Part shown: one piece after another, positions 34,208 to 41,768 of the stretch | Numbering within the stretch: position 1 is the stretch's first letter | Layout: every line of letters starts with the position of its first letter | DNA from: Microbacterium sp. SY138 | Lineage (GTDB): Bacteria; Actinomycetota; Actinomycetes; Actinomycetales; Microbacteriaceae | DNA: 64,000 bases | Assembly: GCF_039729145.1 (NCBI RefSeq) | Contig: NZ_CP155793.1 | Span: 1,674,001 to 1,738,000, forward strand | Direction of reading: 5' to 3' | Position numbers and translations under genes: made by a program | Notes under the pieces: generated by a model | What the model was told of the DNA's origin: nothing | What the model saw: the letters and a program-made list of their open reading frames with translations, nothing else | Databases searched by the model: none

Positions 34208-35056
34208 TCAGGACTCCTCGTGGGTTCGCGGGTCGGCGTCGAAGAGGCGTCCGTCCGCGCGTCCCAGCGCGGTGATCGCCGCGACCTCGGCGTCGTCGAG
34301 CACGATCTCCGCCGCCGCGAGGTTCGCCACCTGGTGTGCGAGCGACGACGCCTTCGGGATCGACACCGTGCCGCGGGCGACGTGCCACGCGAGGACCGTC
34401 TGCGCGGTCGTGATGCCACGGGCCGCGGCGATGTCGTGGATCACCCGTTCGTCGAAGAGCTCTTTCGCGCGACCCAGCGGGCTCCATGCCTCGGTGAGGA
34501 TGCCGTGCTCTCGGTGGTAGGCGAGCTGCTCCTCCTGCGGGAAGTACGGATGCACCTCGATCTGGTTGACGACGGGCCGCACCCCGGTCTCCTGCTCGAT
34601 GCGCTCCAGGTGCTCCGGGAGGAAGTTCGAGACGCCGATCTGCCGGACGACACCGCGGGCCTGGGCGTCGACGAGCGCGGTCCAGGCCTGGACGTACTCG
34701 TCCTGAATGGGGTTGGGCCAGTGGACGAGGTGCAGATCCGTGACGTCGAGACCGAGCCGGGAGCGACTCTCCTCGATGCTCGTGCGCGCCTTCGCCGAGG
34801 GATGATGGCGGCCGGGGAGCTTGGTGGTCACGATGATCTCGGAGCGATCGACCTCCGAGGCGGCGACCCCGCGCCCGACCGAGCCCTCGTTCTCATAGTT
34901 GAACGCCGTGTCGACCAGGCGGTAGCCCGCGTCGATGCCGCCGCTGACGGCTTCCGCCCCGACATCGCCGTGGAGTCCGTAGGTGCCGAGGCCGATGGCC
35001 GGGAGGGCGAACCCGTTGTGGGCGGTGAACGAGGGGACGACGGGCTGAGTGGTCAC
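34208..35056 (-). CDS. Aldo/keto reductase
   Basis: 282 residues. Catalytic tetrad Asp in RLVDTAFNYENEGSVG with its Tyr, Lys in IIVTTKL and His in LHLVHWPNP. IGVSNF and INQIEVHPY-like VNQIEVHPYF, then SIPKAS, are the AKR NADPH site. It reduces aldehydes or ketones; 2,5-diketogluconate-type reductases are the closest by motif. GTG start with AAGGAG five bases before. Convergent with the XRE gene; divergent from YchJ. Confidence 0.95.
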   Translation of the reverse strand: MTTQPVVPSFTAHNGFALPAIGLGTYGLHGDVGAEAVSGGIDAGYRLVDTAFNYENEGSVGRGVAASEVDRSEIIVTTKLPGRHHPSAKARTSIEESRSRLGLDVTDLHLVHWPNPIQDEYVQAWTALVDAQARGVVRQIGVSNFLPEHLERIEQETGVRPVVNQIEVHPYFPQEEQLAYHREHGILTEAWSPLGRAKELFDERVIHDIAAARGITTAQTVLAWHVARGTVSIPKASSLAHQVANLAAAEIVLDDAEVAAITALGRADGRLFDADPRTHEES

Positions 35057-35098
35057 GATGCTCCTTCTTGGCCTTTTCGTCGAGCGTACGCTGAGGGG

Positions 35099-35521
35099 AT
35101 GACAACGGAGGCGGAGATGGCGCCGGATGACGTCGTGATCGACGACGGGTCACGCTGCCCGTGCTCGTCCGGGGACACGTTCGGCGCGTGCTGCCGCCCG
35201 ATTCTCGATGGAGCCGCTGCTCCGACGGCGGAGCGTCTGATGCGTTCGCGTTACACGGCCTTCGTCGTTCAGGACGCGGCGCACCTTCTGCGCAGCTGGC
35301 ATCCGACGACGAGGCCGGAGACGATCGATTTCGAGCCCGACCTCGACTGGCGGCGGCTGGTCCTCATCGATCGCGTGGCCGGAGGCCCCTTCGACCGCGA
35401 CGGCGTGGTGGAGTTCGAGGCGCTCTGGCGTCAGGGAGCAGCGAGGGGGTCGCTGCACGAGCGCAGCCGCTTCGTGCGGGAGGACCGTCACTGGTACTAC
35501 GTCGACGGCGACGTGCACTGA
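35099..35521 (+). CDS. YchJ/UPF0225 family protein
   Basis: 140 residues from the ATG at 35099. The N-terminal CPCSSGDTFGACC is a SEC-C-type metal-binding motif, then PTAERLMRSRYTAFVVQDAAHLLRSWHP and an NTF2-like domain ending HWYYVDGDVH, as in the UPF0225 family. Function not established. It is 36 bases ahead of the zinc-ribbon gene and may be co-transcribed. Confidence 0.92.
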   Translation: MTTEAEMAPDDVVIDDGSRCPCSSGDTFGACCRPILDGAAAPTAERLMRSRYTAFVVQDAAHLLRSWHPTTRPETIDFEPDLDWRRLVLIDRVAGGPFDRDGVVEFEALWRQGAARGSLHERSRFVREDRHWYYVDGDVH

Positions 35522-35557
35522 TGGGCGGATGTCGTGACAGCGACTAGATTTGAGAGC

Positions 35558-36292
35558 GTGAACGCCAGCCCCGAGAACCAGCGCACCCTGCTCGACATCG
35601 CCGACCTCGATCGGCGCATCGCGCAGACCGAGCGTGCACGAACGAAGCCGAGCCAGGCGGGGCGGATCACCGAGCTCGTCGCGATCCGCCAGGAGCAGCT
35701 CCGCGAGCTGACCTCTCTCGCCGGCACCCGCGACGATGTGCGCACCGAGCTGAAGCGCCTGGAATCCGATGTCGCCGTCGTCGAGGCACGACGGAATCGC
35801 GACGCGGAGCGGCTCGCCGCATCGACGAACTCCAAGGACGCGCAGGCGCTCGAGCACGAACTGGCGAGCCTCGCCCGCCGGCAGAGCGACCTCGAGGACG
35901 CCGAACTCGATGTGATGGGACGGCTCGAGGAAGCAGAAGCCGCCCTCGCCGCCCAGCAGGCACTTCTCGACACCACGACGGCGGAGGGTTCCGCGCTGAC
36001 GGCGCAGGCGAAGGCGGATGTCGCCGCGGCCACCGAGCTCGGTGCACAACTCGCCCGCGATCGGGCTGCCGTTGCGGAAGGCGTGGCGCCGGAGCTGCTG
36101 GCCGAGTACGCACGCCGTGCCGCGAACAGCGCGGGCGCCGCGCTGCTCACTCGCGGCACCTGCGAAGGCTGCCGCATCCTGCTCCCCAGCACCGACCTGA
36201 ACGACATCCGTCGCGCGGCCGACGACCTCGTGGTCTCATGTCCCGAATGCGGCTGCATCCTCGTGCGCACCGAGGAGTCCGGGCTCGCATGA
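35558..36292 (+). CDS. Coiled-coil zinc-ribbon protein
   Basis: 244 residues from the GTG at 35558. Residues ~15-180 are almost wholly charged heptad-like coiled coil (Glu, Arg, Ala, Leu rich). The C-terminus has CEGC and CPEC separated by ~37 residues, a four-Cys zinc ribbon. This matches the CT398/HP0958-like C4 zinc-ribbon family, in which some members bind RNA or regulators. Here the next gene is a family A DNA polymerase 22 bases on, which hints at nucleic-acid metabolism. Confidence 0.87.
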   Translation: MNASPENQRTLLDIADLDRRIAQTERARTKPSQAGRITELVAIRQEQLRELTSLAGTRDDVRTELKRLESDVAVVEARRNRDAERLAASTNSKDAQALEHELASLARRQSDLEDAELDVMGRLEEAEAALAAQQALLDTTTAEGSALTAQAKADVAAATELGAQLARDRAAVAEGVAPELLAEYARRAANSAGAALLTRGTCEGCRILLPSTDLNDIRRAADDLVVSCPECGCILVRTEESGLA

Positions 36293-36314
36293 GCGGCGCC
36301 TGCGCGCGCCGGCG

Positions 36315-38015
36315 ATGACGACACCGGCGTCGGGCGTCGAGAGACGCATCGCGCTGATCTCCGTCGGGCCGCGGGAGTACGCGGCGATCGAACTCGACGG
36401 GAAAGACCGAGAGCAGGACCGCACGTTTCTGCGCGCCGATGATCTCGCCGCGTGGGTCCGTTCGGTCGAGGATTCCGATGCTCCGCGATGGATCATGCGC
36501 TCCGCCGCGGAAACCTATGCGCTTCTCCTACGCCACGGAGTTCGGATCACGCGCAGCCATGATCTGGTCCTGTGCCACGCCATCCTGCGGGACACCTCGG
36601 CGGTTCCGAGCCCGCTCCCGGCATCGCCCGATTGGGAGCGACGCGAACCGGCCGCAGCGGTCCCATCGCTGTTCGACGTGTTCGACGATGTCGTCGATGA
36701 CGATGCGGTCGCCGTGACGCTCGATCAGTACCGGGCGCAGCGCGACGTGATCGCTGCGGCACCGGACGGACGTCTCACACTGCTGTGCGCCGCCGAATCG
36801 GCGGGTGGCCTGATCGCCGAGGAGATGCGGGTCGCAGGGTTGCCCTGGGACGCGGGCGTGCACGATGCGATCCTGACCGACGCCCTGGGGACGCGTCCGG
36901 TCGCCGGGGGAGTGCCGAGCCGCATGGTCGAGCTCGGCGATCGGGTGCGTGAGCTCCTCGGTGACTCCTCGCTCCACCTCGACAGCCAGCAGAAGCTGCT
37001 TCGGGCGCTGCATCGCGTCGGCATCCAGGTGGAGTCCACGAGTCGGTGGGAGCTTGCAGAGCACGATCATCCCGTGGTCGAACCGCTGCTCGCGTACAAG
37101 AAGCTCTCGAGACTGCTCAGCGCGAACGGCTGGGCATGGCTTGCGGAGTGGGTGCACGAGGGACGATTCCGTCCGGTGTACATCCCGGGTGGCGTCGTCA
37201 CCGGGCGCTGGGCCTCGGCCGGCGGTGGGGCGCTCCAGCTGCCGAGGAGCCTGCGCCCCGCAGTGCGGGCGGATCCCGGATGGACTCTGGTCGTGGCGGA
37301 CGTCGCGCAGTTGGAACCCCGGATGCTCGCCGCGATGGCGGCCGATGAGGCGATGGCCCGGGCCGCCCGGGGGAGTGATCTCTACGCCGGAGTCGTCGCC
37401 TCCGGTGCGGTCGCGACCCGAGAGGAGGCGAAGTACGCGGTTCTCGGAGCGATGTACGGAGCCACGACGGGCGACAGCGGCCGGCTGGTTCCGCGCCTGC
37501 GCAAGGTGTACCCGCGCGCGATGGCGCTCGTCGATGCCGCAGCGCGCACGGGAGAGGACGGTGGCATCGTGTCGACCTGGCTCGGCCGATCCTCCCCGCG
37601 GCCATCGGTGGAGTGGATGCGGCTGCAGTCGGAAGCGACCGACGCGGACGCCGACCCGGCGGTCGTGGCTCTCGCGCGACGCAGAGCACGCGACTGGGGG
37701 CGGTTCACCCGGAACTTCGTGGTGCAGGGCACGGCTGCCGAGTGGTCCTTGATCTGGTTGGCGGAGATCCGTCATCGGCTGCAGCAGATCCCCGAGGTGT
37801 TCGCCGAGGCTGCGGCATCCGGTCCGTTCGCACGCGCGCCGCACCTCGCGTTCTTCCTGCACGACGAGGTGATCCTGCATGTTCCGCTCGAACATGCCGA
37901 GGCCGCCGCGGAGGCCGTGCGAGAGGCAGCGGCCACCGCGACGACGAGACTGTTCGGCTCTTTCCCGATCGATGTGCCCCTCGACCTGCGCATCGCGGAG
38001 TCGGCGGAGAAGTAG
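36315..38015 (+). CDS. Short family A DNA polymerase
   Basis: 566 residues, much shorter than Pol I (~850-930). No 5' nuclease domain. The 3'-5' exonuclease region is degenerate: I see no DxE motif in the first 180 residues. Polymerase motif A is VVADVAQLEPRM (D329, E334), motif B is REEAKYAVLGAMYG (R369, K373, Y381) and motif C is LHDEV (H516, D517, E518), so the two metal-binding Asp are kept. The O-helix residue equivalent to E. coli F762 is L377. Actinobacterial homologues are annotated as bifunctional exonuclease/polymerase. It is a second polymerase beside the usual polA, which is not in this window. Confidence 0.9.
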   Translation: MTTPASGVERRIALISVGPREYAAIELDGKDREQDRTFLRADDLAAWVRSVEDSDAPRWIMRSAAETYALLLRHGVRITRSHDLVLCHAILRDTSAVPSPLPASPDWERREPAAAVPSLFDVFDDVVDDDAVAVTLDQYRAQRDVIAAAPDGRLTLLCAAESAGGLIAEEMRVAGLPWDAGVHDAILTDALGTRPVAGGVPSRMVELGDRVRELLGDSSLHLDSQQKLLRALHRVGIQVESTSRWELAEHDHPVVEPLLAYKKLSRLLSANGWAWLAEWVHEGRFRPVYIPGGVVTGRWASAGGGALQLPRSLRPAVRADPGWTLVVADVAQLEPRMLAAMAADEAMARAARGSDLYAGVVASGAVATREEAKYAVLGAMYGATTGDSGRLVPRLRKVYPRAMALVDAAARTGEDGGIVSTWLGRSSPRPSVEWMRLQSEATDADADPAVVALARRRARDWGRFTRNFVVQGTAAEWSLIWLAEIRHRLQQIPEVFAEAAASGPFARAPHLAFFLHDEVILHVPLEHAEAAAEAVREAAATATTRLFGSFPIDVPLDLRIAESAEK

Positions 38016-38053
38016 TCGCAGGCCGGGGGATCCGGAGAACGTAGACTGGAGAC

Positions 38054-38416
38054 GCGAATGGGTCGACTGGACGGCCGCGTTGCGGGTGACCGCACCGAGG
38101 AACGTCCGGGCTCCTCAGGGCAGGACGGTGGGTAACGCCCACCCGGAGCAATCCGCGAGAAAGTGCCACAGAGAGTAGACCGCCCCGCAAGGGGTAAGGG
38201 TGAAAGGGTGGTGTAAGAGACCACCGGGGGCCATGGTGACATGGCCCGCCAGGTAAACCTCGTCCGGAGCAAGGTCAGACAGAGGATGTTGACGCGGCTC
38301 GCCGAGTCCTCGGGTAGACCGCTAGAGTGCCACGGCAACGTGTCGCCGAGAGAGATGGCCGTCGAAGGGGCGAAGAACCCCGGAACAGAACCCGGCGTAC
38401 AGGTCGGCCCATTCGC
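38054..38416 (+). ncRNA. rnpB: RNase P RNA (class A)
   Basis: The ends GCGAATGGG (38054-) and CCCATTCGC (-38416) pair as stem P1. Conserved core elements are visible: GAGGAACGTCCGGGCTCC, ACAGAGAGTAGACCGCC, GGTAAGGGTGAAAGGGTGG, GGTAAACCT, and the terminal ACAGAACCCGGCGTACAGG. It is the catalytic RNA that matures tRNA 5' ends. It follows the polymerase gene by 38 bases. Confidence 0.97.
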
Positions 38417-38537
38417 ATTCACGATCTAATCAAGTTCATTTCGATTCTGTACGTCGAGGTGGCGCGTGGGGACCTCGCAGTGACACGCTCGGCGTTCGCT
38501 GCTGGTTCGTATGCCGGCTACCCTGTAGCGTTCGTTC

Positions 38538-39116
38538 ATGTCGTACCGCACGCCCGCCGCGACCACGGCGCTTCTCCTCGGCTTGTCCACCGCAGCGCTC
38601 ACCGGCTGTGGCGCGCCGACCCCGGGAGCCGTCGAGTCACCTGCCGAGGCTCAGCCCACCCTGGCACCGAGCATCCAGCCGACGTCGGGCGCCGACCCGG
38701 TCCCCGCGGCCACACCCCAGTGCCGGCGGCCAGGCGGAGATGGGACGATCTCCAACGGCGAGCCGCTGGACGTCGGTCTGTACGACGGCATGGTCGACCT
38801 GGGATCGCGCGCAGGAGCGAATGGGACCGTCGTGTCCGCGGATGACGGCTCGCTCGCGTCGTACCTGGTCGCGTCGGGCGACTACAAGGATGCGATCCTC
38901 GAACGGCTTTGTCTCGGCCCGTACTCGTACGAAGCCCTGAACGCGGTTCGTCGCGGGAGCCTGCACTCTGTCGACCCCACGAACCAGACGTACCTGACCC
39001 CGCTCTACGCCGGTGACACGCTGAACCTCAGCCCGTACACGATCACGAGTGTGGGGGATGTGAACGGCGAGGTGCACGCGTACGAGACCACGTTCGTCCT
39101 GCCGCCGCAGCGCTGA
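38538..39116 (+). CDS. Secreted lipoprotein of unknown function
   Basis: 192 residues. The N-terminus has a signal peptide with lipobox LTGC (Cys24), followed by a Pro/Ala/Thr-rich stretch to about residue 60. The folded part (about 65-190) ends with DAILERLCLGPYSYEALNAVRRGS and LYAGDTLNLSPYTI, which resembles a LysM-like fold but without enough identity to claim it. Two further Cys (about 62 and 125) could form a disulfide. It stands alone after rnpB. Confidence 0.78.
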   Translation: MSYRTPAATTALLLGLSTAALTGCGAPTPGAVESPAEAQPTLAPSIQPTSGADPVPAATPQCRRPGGDGTISNGEPLDVGLYDGMVDLGSRAGANGTVVSADDGSLASYLVASGDYKDAILERLCLGPYSYEALNAVRRGSLHSVDPTNQTYLTPLYAGDTLNLSPYTITSVGDVNGEVHAYETTFVLPPQR

Positions 39117-39322
39117 CCGGCCGCGGGCGTTTTGCCCCCGGACGAGAGGCGGGACGTCGCCCGTATGAGTCGGGCCATTCACCTCACCGGACTTGGTCGA
39201 CCCACCCCCGGTGGGTGCACGAGGATTCGGTGACCTCCGCGAGGCTCGCGGGGGGTGGATCTGCCCACCGAAGACCGCCAGGGGGTCCACCATCCAGCGG
39301 CTGATCGTCCCCGAAGGCGAAC
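39117..39322. other. Structured intergenic region, no gene recognised
   Basis: 206 bases between a lipoprotein gene and the ppgK terminator. Several short self-complementary stretches are present (CCACCCCCGGTGGG, GCGAGGCTCGC, GGTGGATCTGCCCACC). I find no tRNA, SRP core or riboswitch motif, and no open frame with a credible start. Confidence 0.4.
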
Positions 39323-39358
39323 GAAGGCCCCGATGACTGCAGAGTCAGCGGGGCCTTC
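39323..39358 (-). terminator. Terminator of ppgK
   Basis: GAAGGCCCCG...TGACT and AGTCA...CGGGGCCTTC form a long stem around GCAG, 21 bases past the ppgK stop; on the minus strand it is followed by TTCG. Confidence 0.8.
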
Positions 39359-39379
39359 GGGTGTCCGGTGTCGTGGCGA

Positions 39380-40126
39380 TCAGTCCCCGGCCAGGGACGC
39401 CGCACCGATGATGCCGGAGTTGTTGCGGTGGATCGCCGGGACGATCGGGGTCTTGAGATCGAGAAGCGGGAGGAAGTCGCCCGCATTCTTCGACACGCCG
39501 CCGCCGACCACGAACAGGTCGGGGCTGAACAGGAACTCGATGTGCGAGTAGAACGCCTGCAGGCGCTCGGCCCACTCGGCCCAGGTGAGGTTCTCGCGCT
39601 CGCGCGCCGAGGTCGCGGCGTACGTCTCGACCGACTCGTACTCACGGAAGTTCAGGTGCCCGAGCTCGGTGTTCGGCAGCAGCACACCGTCGTAGAGGAA
39701 AGCCGATCCGATACCGGTGCCGAGGGTCGTCAGAAGGGTGAAGCCGCGCACGTCCCTGGCGGCTCCGTGGCGGGCCTCCGCGACGCCGGCGGCATCGGCG
39801 TCGTTGACGAAGACGATGTTGCGGCCGAGGCCGTCCCGGAAGAACCGCTCCGCGTCGAAGTCGATCCACTCCTTCGAGACGTTCGCGGCGGAGAGGGTCT
39901 TGCCGCGCTTGACGATCGCCGGGAAGGCGACACCGAGCGGAAGGGTGGAGTCGTGGACGTCGAGCGTCTTCAGAACGGTCTGCACGGCGTTGAGCACATC
40001 CTGCGGCGATGCGCCCTCGGGAGTGGGGACCCGCACCCGGTCGGATGCCATGATTCCGTGCTCGAGGTCGACGATTCCTGCTTTGATACCCGTGCCGCCG
40101 ATGTCGACGCCGATCGCTTTTGCCAT
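39380..40126 (-). CDS. ppgK: Polyphosphate glucokinase
   Basis: 248 residues from the ATG at 40126. The ROK-type phosphate motif is AIGVDIGGTGIKAGIVD. VNDADAAGVAEARHGAA holds the catalytic Asp, and TLGTGIGSAFLYDGVLLPNTELGHLNF is the polyphosphate-glucokinase signature with the family's His. It phosphorylates glucose with polyphosphate and/or ATP. It diverges from the small gene ahead of glnA2. Confidence 0.95.
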   Translation of the reverse strand: MAKAIGVDIGGTGIKAGIVDLEHGIMASDRVRVPTPEGASPQDVLNAVQTVLKTLDVHDSTLPLGVAFPAIVKRGKTLSAANVSKEWIDFDAERFFRDGLGRNIVFVNDADAAGVAEARHGAARDVRGFTLLTTLGTGIGSAFLYDGVLLPNTELGHLNFREYESVETYAATSARERENLTWAEWAERLQAFYSHIEFLFSPDLFVVGGGVSKNAGDFLPLLDLKTPIVPAIHRNNSGIIGAASLAGD

Positions 40127-40194
40127 GGGCGATAGCTTAGCGACCGCGGTGCGCGCCAGTAGGATCGATGACATCACGTGAAGAAGGGGCAGAC

Positions 40195-40419
40195 ATGTCT
40201 GACGGCGACCACAAGTACTGGTACAACTCCACGACCGGCGAGATCGAGTTCGGCATGATCTCGCCCTCCATCGACCGCATCGGTCCGTTCGACACGGAGG
40301 CCGAGGCCCGCCGTGCGCCCGAGGTCGTCAAGGAGCGTTCGCGCGCCTGGGCCGAGGAAGAGGCCGTCGAGCAGGGCTGGGATGTCAAGGGCGACGCAAA
40401 GGGCCAGGGCGCAGAGTAG
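40195..40419 (+). CDS. Small conserved actinobacterial protein upstream of glnA2
   Basis: 74 residues: KYWYNSTTGEIEFGMISPSIDRIGPFDT then a Glu/Arg-rich helix ending WDVKGDAKGQ. The WYN-TGE-E-G-S-DR-GP-F-T pattern looks like a SPOR-type or short WYNxxTG fold, but I do not assign a function. AAGGGG is six bases before the ATG and the stop is two bases from the glnA2 start, so they share an mRNA. Confidence 0.85.
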   Translation: MSDGDHKYWYNSTTGEIEFGMISPSIDRIGPFDTEAEARRAPEVVKERSRAWAEEEAVEQGWDVKGDAKGQGAE

Positions 40420-40421
40420 CC

Positions 40422-41759
40422 ATGGACAAGCAGAGGGACTTCGTCCTCCGGACCATCGAGGAGCGCGGCGTCAAGTTCGTGCGGCTGTGGTTCACGGACG
40501 TGATCGGCACGCTCAAGTCGGTGGCCATCGCGCCGGCCGAGGTCGAGGGCGCCTTCGCGGAGGGCATCGGGTTCGACGGTTCGGCGATCGAGGGGCTGAC
40601 ACGCACCTACGAATCCGATCTGCTCGCGCAGCCCGATCCGACGACGTTCCAGACGCTGCCCTGGCGCGGGGAGATCGACCCGACCGCGCGCATGTTCTGC
40701 GACCTGACGACGCCCGACGGGCAGCCGGCCGTCGCCGACCCGCGTCACGTGCTCAAGCGCACGCTCGCGAAGGCCGCGGACGCCGGATTCACGTTCTACA
40801 CGCATCCGGAGATCGAGTTCTATCTGCTGAAGTCCTCCTCGTTCGGTCCCGACGGCCCCGTGCCCGTGGACTCGGCCGGATACTTCGACAATGTTCCCGG
40901 TGGCACGGCACACGACTTCCGCCGCCGCTCGGTGCGGATGCTGGAAGACCTCGGCATCTCCGTGGAGTTCAGCCACCATGAAGGCGGCCCCGGGCAGAAC
41001 GAGATCGATCTCCGTTACGCGGACGCACTCACGACAGCCGACAACATCATGACCTTCCGCACGGTGATCAAGGAGGTGGCGATCGAGCAGGGCGTCTATG
41101 CGACGTTCATGCCGAAGCCCCTCAGCGACCAGCCCGGCAGCGGGATGCACACGCACATGTCGCTGTTCGAAGGCGACCAGAACGCGTTCTACGAAGAAGG
41201 CGCCAAGTACCAGCTGTCGAAGACAGGGCGGCACTTCATCGCGGGCCTGCTCCGTCATGCGAACGAGATCTCTGCAGTCACCAACCAGTTCGTCAACTCG
41301 TACAAGCGCCTGTGGGGCGGCGACGAGGCGCCGAGCTTCGTGACCTGGGGCCACGCCAACCGCTCCGCTCTCGTCCGCGTGCCGATGTACAAGCCCAACA
41401 AGAGCCAGTCGTCCCGCGTGGAGTACCGGGGCATCGATTCGGCGTCGAACCCGTATCTCGCGTACGCACTCCTGCTCGCAGCGGGGCTCAAAGGAATCGA
41501 GGAGGGATACGATCTCCCGCCCGAGGCCGAGAACAACGTGTGGTCGCTGAGCGACGCCGAGCGGCGTGCACTGGGCTACGAGGCGCTGCCGGCGAGTCTC
41601 GACCATGCCCTGGAGTACATGGAGGCATCCGAGCTCGTCGCGGAGACGCTGGGCGAGCAGGTCTTCAACTACGTGCTGCTCAACAAGCGCAAGGAATGGG
41701 AGGCCTACCGAGGTCAGGTCACCCCGTTCGAGCTGAAGAGCAATCTCGAACTGCTCTGA
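40422..41759 (+). CDS. glnA2: Glutamine synthetase type I (GlnA2-like)
   Basis: 445 residues. Beta-grasp RLWFTDVIGTLKSVAIAP, active-site GFDGSAIEGL, metal/ammonium site PEIEFYLL and EFSHHEGGPGQNEIDL, ATP site GMHTHMSLF and the flap region VPMYKPNKSQSSRVEYRGIDSASNPYLAY are GS-I. YDLPPE holds the Tyr that GlnE would adenylylate. It lacks a few loops of the main glnA (49687) and matches the GlnA2 class, some members of which act on polyamines or other amines. glnE follows immediately, as in other actinobacteria. Confidence 0.94.
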   Translation: MDKQRDFVLRTIEERGVKFVRLWFTDVIGTLKSVAIAPAEVEGAFAEGIGFDGSAIEGLTRTYESDLLAQPDPTTFQTLPWRGEIDPTARMFCDLTTPDGQPAVADPRHVLKRTLAKAADAGFTFYTHPEIEFYLLKSSSFGPDGPVPVDSAGYFDNVPGGTAHDFRRRSVRMLEDLGISVEFSHHEGGPGQNEIDLRYADALTTADNIMTFRTVIKEVAIEQGVYATFMPKPLSDQPGSGMHTHMSLFEGDQNAFYEEGAKYQLSKTGRHFIAGLLRHANEISAVTNQFVNSYKRLWGGDEAPSFVTWGHANRSALVRVPMYKPNKSQSSRVEYRGIDSASNPYLAYALLLAAGLKGIEEGYDLPPEAENNVWSLSDAERRALGYEALPASLDHALEYMEASELVAETLGEQVFNYVLLNKRKEWEAYRGQVTPFELKSNLELL

Positions 41760-41768
41760 TCCGCACAG

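Noticed and set aside
39117..39322. Possible small RNA (SRP or riboswitch) between the lipoprotein and ppgK genes
   Set aside because: I could not find the conserved SRP or riboswitch core, only scattered stems typical of G+C-rich DNA.
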